Source: Hymenobacter sp. APR13
Lineage (GTDB): Bacteria; Bacteroidota; Bacteroidia; Cytophagales; Hymenobacteraceae
DNA: 64,000 bases
Assembly (NCBI RefSeq): GCF_000737515.1
Contig: NZ_CP006587.1
Span: 3,777,001 to 3,841,000 of the forward strand
Direction of reading: 5' to 3'
Shown here: in pieces, positions 55,822 through 64,000 of the stretch
How positions within the stretch are numbered: the stretch's first letter is position 1
How the letters are laid out: every line of letters begins with the position of its first letter
Program-made: the position numbers and the translations under genes
Notes under the pieces: model-generated
Seen by the model: the letters and a program-made list of their open reading frames with translations, nothing else
What the model was told of the DNA's origin: nothing
The model's database searches: none

Positions 55822-57678
55822 ATGAAACGCTACTTCCTGCCCACCCTCACGGCGGCGGCCCTGCTGACAGCCTGCGCGCCCACCGCCAAAACGCCCACGG
55901 CCACCACAGCCCCCACCGCCGCACCCGAGCCGGCCACCCAGCCTGCCGTCCCCCGCTGGGACGAGCGCGCCGAGACCTTCCTCAAGGCCTATTCTGCCGA
56001 GTACCAGCGCCTCTACACCCAGGCCACCGAGGCCGAATGGCGTTCCAACACCCACATTGTACCCGGCGACACCAGCAACGCTGGGGCCACGGCCCGCGCC
56101 AACGAGCGGATGGCGGCCTTCACGGGCTCAGCGGCCAACATCCAGGAGCTGCGCGAACTGCTCGACCACAAAGACCAGCTCACGGAGCTGCAGGTGAAGC
56201 AGCTGCAAACGGCCCTCTACAACGCCGCCAACTCGCCCCAGACCATTGCCGACGTGGTGAAGCGCCGCATCAAGGCCGAAGCCGCCCAGACCGAGAAGCT
56301 CTACGGCTTCGACTACAAGTACGCCGGCAAGTCCGTCACGACCAACGACCTGGATGAGCTGCTGCGCAAGGAAAAGAACCCGCTGAAGCGCCAGCAGATC
56401 TGGGAAGCCAGCAAGGAAATCGGCCCCACGCTCAAAGACGGCCTGCTCAACCTGCGCGACCTGCGCAACCAGACCGTGCAGGCCCTCGGCTACCCCGACT
56501 ACTTCACCTACCAGGCCTCCGACTACGGCCTGAGCCGTGAGGAAATGCTGACGCTGGTGCGCAAGCTCAACGACGAGCTGCGCCCGCTCTACCGCGAGCT
56601 GCACACCTACGCCCGCTACGAGCTGGCCAAAAAGTACGGCCAGAAGCAGGTGCCCGACTACCTGCCGGCCTCCTGGCTGCCCAACCGCTGGGGCCAGGAC
56701 TGGAGCGCCATGGTCGACGTGAAAGGCCTCGACCTCGACCCGGTATTGGCCAAAAAAGGGGCGGAGTGGCAGGTGAAGCAGGCCGAGCGGTTCTACCAGA
56801 GCCTGGGCTTCCCGGCCCTGCCGCCGGTCTTCTACGAGAAATCCAGCCTCTACCCGCTGCCCGCCGGCGCGGCGTATAAGAAAAACAACCACGCCTCGGC
56901 CTGGCACATGGACCTTAATCAGGACGTGCGTAGCCTGATGAGCGTGGAGGGCAACACTGAGTGGTACGAAACCACCCACCACGAGCTGGGCCACATCTAC
57001 TACTACCTCACCTACACCAACCCCGACGTGCCAGTGCTGCTGCGCGGCGGCGCCAACCGCGCCTACCACGAGGCCATGGGCAGCCTGATGGGCCTTGCCG
57101 CCACCCAGAAGCCCTTTCTGGCCGGCCTGGGTTTGGTAGATGCCAAGTCGAAAACCGACCAGACCCAGACGCTGCTCAAAGAAGCCCTCAACTACGCCAC
57201 CTTCATCCCGTTTGCCTCGGGCGTGATGAGCGAGTGGGAAAACAGCTTCTACGCCGACAAGCTGCCCGCCGACCAGCTGAATGCCAAATGGTGGGAACTG
57301 GCCAAAAAGTACCAGGGCATCGTGCCGCCCACCACGCGCGGCGAGCAGTACCTCGACCCGGCCACCAAAACCCACATCAACGACGACCCCGCGCAGTACT
57401 ACGACTACGCTCTGAGCTACGTCATCCTGTTCCAGCTCCACGACCACATCAGCAAAAACATCCTCAAGCAGGACCCGCACGCCACCAACTACTACGGCAG
57501 CAAGGAGGTGGGCGCGTTTCTGGCTGACATCATGCGGCCCGGCGCCAGCAAGGACTGGCGCACCGTGCTGAAAGAGAAAACCGGCGAAGACCTGTCGGCC
57601 CGCGCCATGGTGGAGTATTTCCAGCCCCTGATGGCCTACCTGAAAGAGCAGAACAAAGGCCGTAAATACACCATGTAA
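55822..57678 (+). CDS. M2-family peptidyl-dipeptidase (ACE-like) lipoprotein
   Basis: 618 residues from the ATG at 55822. The lipobox TACAP follows a short signal MKRYFLPTLTAAALLTACAP and a low-complexity Thr/Ala/Pro linker to about residue 45. The catalytic site is TTHHELGHIYYY (near residue 385), HExxH with the third ligand Glu some 24 residues on (HEAMGSLMGL). The size matches one ACE domain. The enzyme would remove C-terminal dipeptides from peptides in the periplasm or at the surface. The candidate -7 box TATCTTCG is at 55788-55795. Single gene with a strong terminator. Confidence 0.92.
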   Translation: MKRYFLPTLTAAALLTACAPTAKTPTATTAPTAAPEPATQPAVPRWDERAETFLKAYSAEYQRLYTQATEAEWRSNTHIVPGDTSNAGATARANERMAAFTGSAANIQELRELLDHKDQLTELQVKQLQTALYNAANSPQTIADVVKRRIKAEAAQTEKLYGFDYKYAGKSVTTNDLDELLRKEKNPLKRQQIWEASKEIGPTLKDGLLNLRDLRNQTVQALGYPDYFTYQASDYGLSREEMLTLVRKLNDELRPLYRELHTYARYELAKKYGQKQVPDYLPASWLPNRWGQDWSAMVDVKGLDLDPVLAKKGAEWQVKQAERFYQSLGFPALPPVFYEKSSLYPLPAGAAYKKNNHASAWHMDLNQDVRSLMSVEGNTEWYETTHHELGHIYYYLTYTNPDVPVLLRGGANRAYHEAMGSLMGLAATQKPFLAGLGLVDAKSKTDQTQTLLKEALNYATFIPFASGVMSEWENSFYADKLPADQLNAKWWELAKKYQGIVPPTTRGEQYLDPATKTHINDDPAQYYDYALSYVILFQLHDHISKNILKQDPHATNYYGSKEVGAFLADIMRPGASKDWRTVLKEKTGEDLSARAMVEYFQPLMAYLKEQNKGRKYTM

Positions 57679-57720
57679 AGGCGGCCGTCAGTCGTCCGGG
57701 CCGCATCATCCACTTACCCG

Positions 57721-57761
57721 CAACAAAAAAGCAGCCCGATTATGGGCTGCTTTTTTTGTTG
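57721..57761 (+). terminator. Terminator after the dipeptidase, usable from both sides
   Basis: CAACAAAAAAGCAGCCC pairs with GGGCTGCTTTTTTTGTTG; it may also terminate the convergent GAF gene at 57785. Confidence 0.92.
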
Positions 57762-57784
57762 AAAATGACTTGTTCAGGCCAAAC

Positions 57785-58495
57785 CTATACCACTTCTGCC
57801 ATGCGGCGGTCCAAGACTTTGGTTACGCTTTTCAGGCGGCGCTGCACTAGGGCCAGCACATCGTCGTCATCAAGGTCGATGCGGCCGTTGCGGGTAGTGA
57901 GGTAGCGGGCCAGGGCGGCGTTTTCGTCGAGGTTTTCGGCCAGCTCCTGCTGCGCGGCATCCCAGGTGTCGGGCTGTTGCGAGTTGAGGTAAGCCAGCCG
58001 TAGCTCAATAGTGCGGCTCACCAAGCCCGCCAGTTGGCTGAGTACCTCTGTTTCCACTGGCGACAGACCACGGGCTTCGCGTCCAATCACGGCCAGCATC
58101 CCGATGCGCGAGCCATCAGGCATGCGCAGGGCTGAGCCGGCGTAGAAGTTGAGTCCCAACGACTGGGCCACATCCGTGCTGATGAGACTGCAGCTTTGGG
58201 CCGAGTAGTCGCCCGTAACCACGGGAGCATCCAGCAGAATAGCCGCCGAGCACATACTATCGCCGCGCACGAGGCCGGGCACACCCTCGGCGCCGGTCAA
58301 GGCCTTGAAATGTACGTAGTCATCGTCGACCAGCGAAATCAGTGAAATAGGTGTGTTGAACAGCTGTGCCGACCACGCCACATAGTCGTCGAATATTGGC
58401 TCGGCTGTGGTATTGACAATCTGATAATGGTGCAGCGTACGCAGACGCGTCGCCTCATTTTCAGGAATCAGGGACTTGGGAAATTCTAGTGACAT
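57785..58495 (-). CDS. GAF-domain protein
   Basis: 236 residues. A single GAF domain (about residues 20-170) with PISLISLVDDDYVHFKAL and CSAAILLDAPVV, then SALRMPDGSRIGMLAVIG. A helical C-terminal tail of about 65 residues ends in an acidic run (DLDDDDVLALV). No kinase, cyclase or helix-turn-helix domain is attached, so it may be a stand-alone sensor or a partner of another protein. It is 9 bases after the pirin gene and surely co-transcribed. Composition is slightly more AT-rich than average. Confidence 0.85.
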   Translation of the reverse strand: MSLEFPKSLIPENEATRLRTLHHYQIVNTTAEPIFDDYVAWSAQLFNTPISLISLVDDDYVHFKALTGAEGVPGLVRGDSMCSAAILLDAPVVTGDYSAQSCSLISTDVAQSLGLNFYAGSALRMPDGSRIGMLAVIGREARGLSPVETEVLSQLAGLVSRTIELRLAYLNSQQPDTWDAAQQELAENLDENAALARYLTTRNGRIDLDDDDVLALVQRRLKSVTKVLDRRMAEVV

Positions 58496-58504
58496 GCCGA
58501 AGCG

Positions 58505-59224
58505 TTAGTAGTTGGCTTCACTGGCGGGCAAATCAATCAGGATAAACTGCGCGTCCTTGGAAGCACGGATTTCCAGTACATGCTCGTCGGTGGAACGTAC
58601 CTGGTCGTTGGGGCCAATATCGACCCCGTTGATATAGAGCATCCCCTCCTTCACGTAAACAAACGTGTTGCGAATAGGGAAGGTCTTGAACGTAACAGTT
58701 TTGTCCTCGCGTAGGTTACACCAGTAAATGGTGGTGTTGGAGTTCATATAGACCACATCCTCCAGCACCTTTTGCCCGGATACCAGCGGGACCAATTCGT
58801 TTTTCGAGTCCAGGAAGTCTACGTCTTTTTGCTCGTAGCTGGGCGCCAGGCCCTTTTGGTTGGGCAGAAACCAGAGCTGGTAGATGTGGGCCTGGGTGGC
58901 GCCGTTATTTTTCTCGGAGTGTGCCAGGCCAGTGCCGGCCGTCATGCGCTGCACTTCACCTTTTTTGATAGTGGCTTTGTTGCCCATCGTGTCTTCGTGC
59001 TGCAGCTCGCCTTCCAGCACCAGCGTCACGATTTCCATTTCGGAATGCGGATGCTGCGGAAAGCCGGAATTGCCCTGGATGGTGTCGTCGTTGAATACCC
59101 GGAGCGGCCCAAAATGTACGTTCTGCGGGTCGTAGTAGTCGGCGAAACTGAAGAGGAAGTAGCTGTTGAGCCACTGTACCGGGGCCGCGTGGTGGCGGTC
59201 GGTGGCGGGAATAACCTGGAGCAT
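58505..59224 (-). CDS. Pirin family protein (YhhW-like)
   Basis: 239 residues, a bicupin. The metal ligands are expected in FPQHPHSEMEIVTLV and GLAHSEKNN, three His and one Glu as in pirins with quercetin 2,3-dioxygenase activity. The second cupin is more degenerate. The family acts as redox-related enzymes or transcription co-regulators; which applies here is unknown. On the minus strand TAACTTCG near 59265 is a possible -7 box. First gene of the pirin-GAF pair. Confidence 0.88.
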   Translation of the reverse strand: MLQVIPATDRHHAAPVQWLNSYFLFSFADYYDPQNVHFGPLRVFNDDTIQGNSGFPQHPHSEMEIVTLVLEGELQHEDTMGNKATIKKGEVQRMTAGTGLAHSEKNNGATQAHIYQLWFLPNQKGLAPSYEQKDVDFLDSKNELVPLVSGQKVLEDVVYMNSNTTIYWCNLREDKTVTFKTFPIRNTFVYVKEGMLYINGVDIGPNDQVRSTDEHVLEIRASKDAQFILIDLPASEANY

Positions 59225-59324
59225 GGCAGGGCGTGGTTGGAGATGTAGGGCCTTTACGCGCTAACCGTCGGCGAAGTTAGATTTCCGGTGTGCCCAAGCC
59301 TGCCACCGGGTTCAGGATCGAACA

Positions 59325-59363
59325 ACAAAAAGCCCATCCAGCGCCAGGCCGGATGGGCTTTGT
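59325..59363 (-). terminator. Bidirectional terminator
   Basis: The stem AAAGCCCATCC and its complement with an 11-base loop, flanked by T-rich sequence on the minus strand (TTTTTGTTG). It serves the repressor gene at 59392. Confidence 0.8.
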
Positions 59364-59391
59364 AGTAAAACACTTGCCCGCAGGCAGCGCC

Positions 59392-60198
59392 TTACACTTT
59401 CTTCATGGTGCTCACCTGCTGCTGCAGATCCAGCACAATGCTGGCCAGACGGCTCAGCGACAGATCGGCAATGGGGAAGGTGCTGCTGATATAGGCTTTA
59501 GCCTCCCAGATTTCCACCACGTCCTCCACATCGATTTCGTAGGGCGAGTACACCGGGTTGTCGGAGTGCAGGGCCAGCATGGCGCCTTCCTTGAGGCGGT
59601 TGAAGACGCGCTTGAACACGATGCCTTCCTTGCTGCTCACCACGATGCAGGGCGTGCCGTCCTTGAGGCTCATCCAGTCATCGATATAGCGGCCCACGAT
59701 GACCGTGCCGCTGGCAATGGGCAGCATGGAGTCGCCGGCAATTTCGAAGGCGCGGTAGGTGCCGGTGCTGCCCAGCATGGGCAGGCGGAACTTGGGCAGT
59801 TCCTCCAGATACTCGGGGTCGGCGTAGCCGTTGAGGTAGCCCGCTGCCGCTTTCTGCGGCACCAGCTCGATGTTCTCGTTCTGGTCTTTATCAACGGTAA
59901 GCGCCAGTATGCGCAGGCTGCCGCCGGGACGCGTAGGCGTGGTGCCGGGCGTGCCCGCCGCTTCCAGCTGACGGACAGCGGCTTTGGCGTTCTTTTTCTT
60001 GCTAAAGTCGGTAGTGACCAGCTGGTCGAGCGAGATGCCGAACAGGCGGGCCATGTTCACGAGCGTAGCCAGCTTGGGCTCGGCGCGGCCTTCCTCGTAG
60101 GCACCCACCAGGGAGCGTTTGATACCCAGTTTTTCGGCCATCTGGGCCTGCGTCAGGGCCAGTTCGCGCCGCCAGAATTTGAGGTTCGTGTTAATCAT
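59392..60198 (-). CDS. XRE-family repressor with S24 (LexA/CI-like) peptidase domain
   Basis: 268 residues. The N-terminal helix-turn-helix (about residues 5-60: LALTQAQMAEKLGIKRSLVG) is followed by a linker and an S24 domain with the Ser in AGDSMLPI (about residue 156) and the Lys in GIVFKRV (about 195). AAAGYLNG near 118 contains an Ala-Gly that could be the self-cleavage site. It resembles chromosomal XRE-S24 regulators common in Bacteroidota, and also phage repressors; there is no adjacent phage gene. DNA damage or another signal may trigger cleavage. A possible operator pair lies upstream at 60331-60374. Confidence 0.88.
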   Translation of the reverse strand: MINTNLKFWRRELALTQAQMAEKLGIKRSLVGAYEEGRAEPKLATLVNMARLFGISLDQLVTTDFSKKKNAKAAVRQLEAAGTPGTTPTRPGGSLRILALTVDKDQNENIELVPQKAAAGYLNGYADPEYLEELPKFRLPMLGSTGTYRAFEIAGDSMLPIASGTVIVGRYIDDWMSLKDGTPCIVVSSKEGIVFKRVFNRLKEGAMLALHSDNPVYSPYEIDVEDVVEIWEAKAYISSTFPIADLSLSRLASIVLDLQQQVSTMKKV

Positions 60199-60250
60199 GT
60201 CGCAGGGGGAGCCAGGTAAAAGGCTTCAACGGTAAAGAATTACCGGCTCA

Positions 60251-60258
60251 CGAAGATA
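60251..60258 (-). promoter_or_regulatory. -7 box of the repressor gene
   Basis: On the minus strand TATCTTCG, one base from TAnnTTTG, 53 bases before the ATG at 60198. Confidence 0.45.
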
Positions 60259-60330
60259 CGAACCCATCTACGCGAATACTAATTCAATTAGCTGAAATTT
60301 TTTAGTAATTTTTTAGCGTGCCGCGGAAGC

Positions 60331-60374
60331 CCGTTTCGCGTCACTCAGTACCGCGAAACGGACTTTCGCGGTAC
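60331..60374. promoter_or_regulatory. Two overlapping palindromes sharing CGCGAAA, between recQ and the repressor
   Basis: Palindrome 1 is CCGTTTCGCG/CGCGAAACGG (60331-60361). Palindrome 2 is GTACCGCGAAA/TTTCGCGGTAC (60348-60374). They use the same CGCGAAA arm, so only one hairpin can form at a time. It could be the recQ terminator, or an operator with several half-sites for the repressor. An AT-rich stretch lies between it and the repressor promoter. Confidence 0.5.
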
Positions 60375-60387
60375 TTACCCTTGCTTG

Positions 60388-62643
60388 CTACTCGCCTTTC
60401 AGCTTCTTGAAATACATCAGCGCCAGCCGCAGCCGGAAGTAGTCGTATTTCTCGCGCAGGTGGTCGAACAGGTCGCGGAGCATGGGGCCGCCGCCGAGCT
60501 GGGCCTGCGCCGTCTGGATTTCGGCCAGGGCCTCGGGCGTGAGAAAGTCGCTGATGCGCAAATCCTGGCCGCTGGCGTAGCAGGTGGTCAGGTGGGTTTG
60601 CACCGTGGATACGGCCAGGCCGCGGCGCTCGGCAATGGCTTCCACGCTCAGGCCCATGCGGTGCAGCTGAAACGAGGTTTCGGCGGTGCTGCCGGCTTCG
60701 GTGTTGGCTTCGCGCTTGCGGGCAGGGCGGGGGGCGCCCGGGTCGTCGGGGTCGAGAGTGGCCAGTGGCAGCGTGTCTTCGTCCAGCTCGGCCAAGGCGG
60801 CGGGGTTGCCGCCGTTGGCCATGATTTCGCGGATAAAGGCCTCGCCGTAGGTGTCGAACTTCTTCATGCCCACGCCCGAAATGCCCAGCATGGCCACCCG
60901 GTTGATGGGGCGCTCCTGGGCCATTTCCTGCAGCGTGGCATCGGTGAAGATGACGTACGGCGGCACGCCCTGCTCGTCGGCGATGCGCTTGCGCAGGCCG
61001 CGCAGGGCCTCGAACAGCTGCGCCTCGCGGCTGGCCGGCGCGGCGGCTGCGGCCGCGGCTTTGCGGCCCCGTGTGGGCTTCTCGGCTTTCTCGGATGGCT
61101 GGAACTTCTTGAGCGCCAGTGGCCGCTGGCCCTGCAGCACCTCGCGGCCCAGGTCCGTGATTTTCAGGGCGTAGCCTTCCTCATAGGCAATGTAGAGCAG
61201 GCCGTCGTTCAGCATCTGGTGGATGTAGCTGTACCAGTCGAGGTAGGGCAGGTCGGAGCCGGCGCCGTAGGTTTTGATCTGGTCGTAGCCGCCTGACAGC
61301 ACGGCCTGGTTGCGCATGCCGCGCAGCACGTCAATCAGCAGGCCAATACCGGCCCGCTGGCGCATGCGCACCACTGCCGATAGCGCCTTCTGGGCAATGA
61401 GGCTGCCGTCGAAGGTGGTGGGCGGGTTGCGGCAGATGTCGCAGTTGCCGCAGTCGGTGGCCAGGGTTTCGCCGAAGTAGTTGAGCAGGATTTTGCGGCG
61501 GCAGCTGGCGGCCTCTGCAAACTGCTGCATGCGCTCCAGCTTGGTGAGGTTGAGCTGGGTGAGCTGCGGATTGTCCTTGGACAGCATCTCGCGCAGCTGC
61601 ATCACGTCGGCGAAGCTATAGAACAGCACGGCCGTGGCCGGGCTGCCGTCGCGGCCGCCGCGCCCGATTTCCTGGTAGTAGCCCTCGATGTTCTTGGGGA
61701 TGTTGTAGTGAATCACCCAGCGCACGTTGCTCTTGTCGATGCCCATGCCGAAGGCAATGGTGGCCACAATCACCTGCAAATCGTCTTTCAGGAAGCCTTC
61801 CTGCACCACGCTGCGCTGGTTGGGCGTGAGGCCGGCGTGGTAGAAGCCGGCCTTGATGCCCTTGGCCTGAATCTTGGCCGTGAGGGTTTCGCACTGCTTG
61901 CGCGAGAGGCAGTAGATGATGCCCGCCTCGCCGGGGTGGCGGCCCAGAAAGTCGAGGATGCCACCCACGCGGTCCTGGCCGGGGCGCACGATGAGGTTGA
62001 GGTTGGGCCTATCGAAGCTGGAGAGAAACACCTGCGGCTCGTGCATGCGCAGCTGCTGCTGGATGTCGCGCTGGGTGAGGCGGTCGGCAGTGGCGGTGAG
62101 GGCAATGATGGGCACCTGCGGAAACTGCTCGCGCAGCACCCGCAGCTGGGTGTACTCGGGCCGGAAGTCGTGGCCCCAGGAGCTGATGCAGTGGGCTTCA
62201 TCAATGGCAAACATGCTGATGCGAAGCCGCTTGAGAAACTGCAGGAAGCCCTCGGAAAGCAGCTTCTCGGGGCTGACGTAGAGCAGCTTCATGTAGCCGT
62301 TGAGGCAGTCGCCGCAGATGGCGTTCTGCTCGCTCTGGCCCACGCTGCTGTTGATGTAGGCCGCCGAAATGCCGTTGGCCTTCAGGGCTTCCACCTGGTC
62401 TTTCATCAGCGCAATCAGCGGCGACACCACCACGCACACACCTTCGCTGACGACGGCCGGAATCTGAAAGCACACCGATTTGCCGCCGCCGGTGGGCATG
62501 AGCACGACCGTGTCGCGGCCGCCCAGAATGTTCTCGATGATGTCTTCCTGCATGGGCCGGAAGGTGTCGTAGCCGTAGTACTGCTTGAGGACTTTACGGG
62601 CAGATTCGAGCGTGGGGGCGAGGGGTTCGGCGGCAAATAACAT
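60388..62643 (-). CDS. recQ: ATP-dependent DNA helicase RecQ
   Basis: 751 residues from the ATG at 62643; upstream in-frame ATGs lie in noncoding sequence. The helicase core has Walker A (MPTGGGKSVC near residue 50), the DEAH box (AIDEAHCISSWGHDFRPEY), ATADRLT and YYQEIGRGGRDG. It is followed by the zinc-binding CRRKILLNYF...CGNCDIC and a winged-helix RQC region, an HRDC domain (about 535-615: LFEALRGLRKRIADEQGVPP) and a C-terminal helix-turn-helix segment (LSVEAIAERRGLAVSTVQTH) of the RPB-like type. It unwinds DNA 3' to 5' in recombination and replication repair. Single gene. Confidence 0.97.
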   Translation of the reverse strand: MLFAAEPLAPTLESARKVLKQYYGYDTFRPMQEDIIENILGGRDTVVLMPTGGGKSVCFQIPAVVSEGVCVVVSPLIALMKDQVEALKANGISAAYINSSVGQSEQNAICGDCLNGYMKLLYVSPEKLLSEGFLQFLKRLRISMFAIDEAHCISSWGHDFRPEYTQLRVLREQFPQVPIIALTATADRLTQRDIQQQLRMHEPQVFLSSFDRPNLNLIVRPGQDRVGGILDFLGRHPGEAGIIYCLSRKQCETLTAKIQAKGIKAGFYHAGLTPNQRSVVQEGFLKDDLQVIVATIAFGMGIDKSNVRWVIHYNIPKNIEGYYQEIGRGGRDGSPATAVLFYSFADVMQLREMLSKDNPQLTQLNLTKLERMQQFAEAASCRRKILLNYFGETLATDCGNCDICRNPPTTFDGSLIAQKALSAVVRMRQRAGIGLLIDVLRGMRNQAVLSGGYDQIKTYGAGSDLPYLDWYSYIHQMLNDGLLYIAYEEGYALKITDLGREVLQGQRPLALKKFQPSEKAEKPTRGRKAAAAAAAPASREAQLFEALRGLRKRIADEQGVPPYVIFTDATLQEMAQERPINRVAMLGISGVGMKKFDTYGEAFIREIMANGGNPAALAELDEDTLPLATLDPDDPGAPRPARKREANTEAGSTAETSFQLHRMGLSVEAIAERRGLAVSTVQTHLTTCYASGQDLRISDFLTPEALAEIQTAQAQLGGGPMLRDLFDHLREKYDYFRLRLALMYFKKLKGE

Positions 62644-62806
62644 GGGGTAAAGATAGGGCGAAACCAAGCGGGGTGAAAGCAGAGACGTAACCATAACCCG
62701 GCCGGCAAGGTGCCGGGTTCCGGCCGAATCCTGCACGGCCGGGCGCCGCCGATGCGCGTAAAACCCAGTCCACTCATCACTCCGAATCCCCTAATCCCAC
62801 TCAACT

Positions 62807-63151
62807 ATGAGCCAGCCCACCATCTCCGCCCTCGACAAACAACTGCTGCTCGACGCCCTCAACCGCTGCGTAGCAGCCTGCGAGCATTGCGCCACCGCCT
62901 GCCTCGCCGAGGAGCACGTGCAGCACATGGTGGGCTGCATCCGCCTCGACCGGGACTGCGCCGATATCTGCGCCCTCACGGCCCGTTTGGTAGCCCGCGG
63001 CTCGGAGCATGCCCGGCATATTATGAAGGAATGCATTGAGGTGTGCCAGCTCTGCCAGAACGAGTGTGCCAAGCACAACGACGACCACTGCCAGCAGTGC
63101 GCCGCCGCCTGCAAAGCCTGCGCCGACGCCTGCCGGGCCTATTTGGCATAG
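62807..63151 (+). CDS. Cys-rich four-helix copper-storage-like protein (Csp/DUF326)
   Basis: 114 residues with 16 Cys. Most occur as CxxC, CxxxC or similar spacings lining the helices (CVAACEHCATACLAEE, CIEVCQLCQNECAK, CQQCAAACKACADACR). There is no signal peptide, so it is a cytosolic member like Csp3. In characterised homologues the thiols inside a four-helix bundle store many Cu(I) ions. A His-rich segment (HCQQ, HARHI) may also bind metal. No copper exporter or CopY/CueR regulator is adjacent. It reads divergently from recQ, with a 163-base gap. Confidence 0.85.
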   Translation: MSQPTISALDKQLLLDALNRCVAACEHCATACLAEEHVQHMVGCIRLDRDCADICALTARLVARGSEHARHIMKECIEVCQLCQNECAKHNDDHCQQCAAACKACADACRAYLA

Positions 63152-63159
63152 CGTTTATT

Positions 63160-63344
63160 GTCATTGCGAGCAGAGCGAAGCAATCCTTCCTCTAAAAAAT
63201 GTGCGCGTTAATTCACAGCGAAGCCCTCCGGCATTAGGTTAGTAACCTTTTGCCGGAGGGCTTGCTGCTTAGGAAGGTGTCTGCTACAAGAGGAAAGATT
63301 GACGCCGCTTGATGCGCGGAATGCCCTGCGTCCTCGCAATGACA
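63160..63344. repeat. TCATTGCGAG palindromic element around a terminator
   Basis: The outer arms TGTCATTGCGAG (63160 on) and CTCGCAATGACA (to 63344), with CCTTCCTCT and AGAGGAAAG inside, enclose an independent hairpin 63221-63262 (AAGCCCTCCGGCA...TGCCGGAGGGCTT). The inner hairpin lacks a T run. The gap between 63152 and 63350 has no gene. Confidence 0.8.
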
Positions 63345-63350
63345 GGCGGT

Positions 63351-64000
63351 TTACTCCTCTACGTCTACCAGCCGGTAGCGCACGGCGGACTTTTTTGGCT
63401 TGATGTCCATGCCGGCGTAGTGGGCGTAGGCTTTGGTGAAGCAGGCGCCGAAGTAGAAAATCATGGCCGAATAGAACACGAACAGTAGCACCAGCACAAT
63501 GCTGGAGGCCGGGCCGTAGATGGGACCCAGGTTGCGGGGCACCAGCAGGTAGCCCAGCACAAACTCGCCCAGGTCGATGAGGATGGCGGTGAGGGCCGCG
63601 CCGCGCAGCACGGCCCGCCAGGGCACCCGGGCCGCGCTCAGGTTGCGAAACGTGACGGCAAACCAGGCCGCCAGAATCAGCAGCGAGGTGAGCTGGTTGA
63701 AGAACTGAAACAAATAGTAGCTGAAGTTGACATCGAAGTCGCGCACGTAGTCGCCGAGGAAGGCCAGCACCGCATCGGTTAGAAACGCCAGCAACGAAAG
63801 CACGCCGGTGGCCACCAGCACGCCCAGCGAGCGGCTGCGCTCCTTCAGCACCTTGCCCAGCCGCCCGCCGTTGCGCCGCGGCCGGATCTGCCAGAGCTGG
63901 TTGAGCGAGTTCTGAATCACCACGAACAAAGTGGTCGAGATGAACAGCAGGAAGCCAAAGCCCAGCCACGTCACGAGGCGGCTGCGCTCTACGTTGGTGA
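63351..64000 (-). CDS. YihY/BrkB family membrane protein (partial, N-terminus outside the window)
   Basis: About 216 residues are visible, running in frame to the last base of the window, so the start is missing. Four or five spans can be seen (TWLGFGFLLFISTTLFVVIQ, LSLLAFLTDAVLAFLG, LLILAAWFAVTF, VLVLLFVFYSAMIFYFG). The family signature GPIYGPASSIVLVLLFVFYS and YFGACFTKAYAHY near the end identify the YihY/BrkB group, formerly called RNase BN by mistake. The function is an unknown envelope role; related proteins have been proposed as transporters. A basic tail follows the last span. Confidence 0.9.
   Translation of the reverse strand, partial: TNVERSRLVTWLGFGFLLFISTTLFVVIQNSLNQLWQIRPRRNGGRLGKVLKERSRSLGVLVATGVLSLLAFLTDAVLAFLGDYVRDFDVNFSYYLFQFFNQLTSLLILAAWFAVTFRNLSAARVPWRAVLRGAALTAILIDLGEFVLGYLLVPRNLGPIYGPASSIVLVLLFVFYSAMIFYFGACFTKAYAHYAGMDIKPKKSAVRYRLVDVEE

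Noticed and set aside
59392..60198. Prophage repressor marking a prophage
   Set aside because: No integrase, structural or lysis genes are adjacent; neighbours are recQ and pirin.
63221..63262. Intrinsic terminator of the copper-storage gene as a separate feature
   Set aside because: The stem is good but no T run follows, so it is listed only as part of the palindromic element.

Overview
The window looks like chromosomal DNA of a high-GC Bacteroidota, most probably Hymenobacter or a close relative in the Hymenobacteraceae. This rests on four things: a type IX secretion C-terminal sorting domain, many promoter boxes of the Bacteroidota TAnnTTTG type, a GH97 glucosidase with FucP-type MFS and HAE1-RND families, and intergenic regions full of long perfect palindromes. 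The genus is an inference from protein flavour; no rRNA is present.

Layout. 1-5.0 kb: end of a CheB/CheR-PAS type protein, a three-PAS histidine kinase, and a large secreted protein of unknown function. 5.3-7.3 kb: alpha/beta hydrolase, tRNA-Glu, TVP38/DedA-like membrane protein. 7.5-13.8 kb: a trehalose/glucan block (GH15 enzyme, YgjP-type metalloprotease, fused trehalose-6-phosphate synthase/phosphatase, DUF695-like protein). A second, almost identical tRNA-Glu unit closes this block, so the two tRNA copies form 157-bp direct repeats around it. 14.2-18.5 kb: gapA, lipid kinase, membrane histidine kinase, SUI1-type factor, then 13 copies of a 21-bp tandem repeat. 18.9-25.6 kb: a tripartite RND efflux operon (adaptor, pump, TolC-like factor) split by an 855-bp IS5-family element at the pump/TolC junction. 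26-32.3 kb: GH97, a lipoprotein, kdsB, a LysM protein and a DUF2400-type protein. 32.7-40.9 kb: exported proteins, mutS2, a Pr6Pr-like protein, rlmF and an AT-rich DUF4279-like gene. 40.9-45.7 kb: three tandem secreted paralogues, only one carrying phospholipase-D nuclease domains and a T9SS signal. 45.8-51.3 kb: murB, a sugar MFS transporter, a small membrane gene broken by one amber codon, aquaporin and two membrane proteins. 51.4-64 kb: an rRNA methyltransferase, a DbpA-like helicase, a small phosphatase-like protein, an MtfA-SEC-C fusion, an M2 dipeptidase, GAF and pirin proteins, an S24-type repressor, recQ, a Cys-rich copper-storage-like protein and a YihY protein running off the end.

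How the genes relate. Most are housekeeping or envelope genes in short operons (pirin-GAF, RlmF-DUF4279, the YCF48-like/porin-like pair, RND adaptor-pump-TolC). The window holds no complete defence island or prophage. The accessory signals are the IS insertion, the tandem OB/FnIII/PLD secreted family, the 21-bp repeat array, the interrupted membrane gene, and at least five families of hairpin-forming intergenic repeats.
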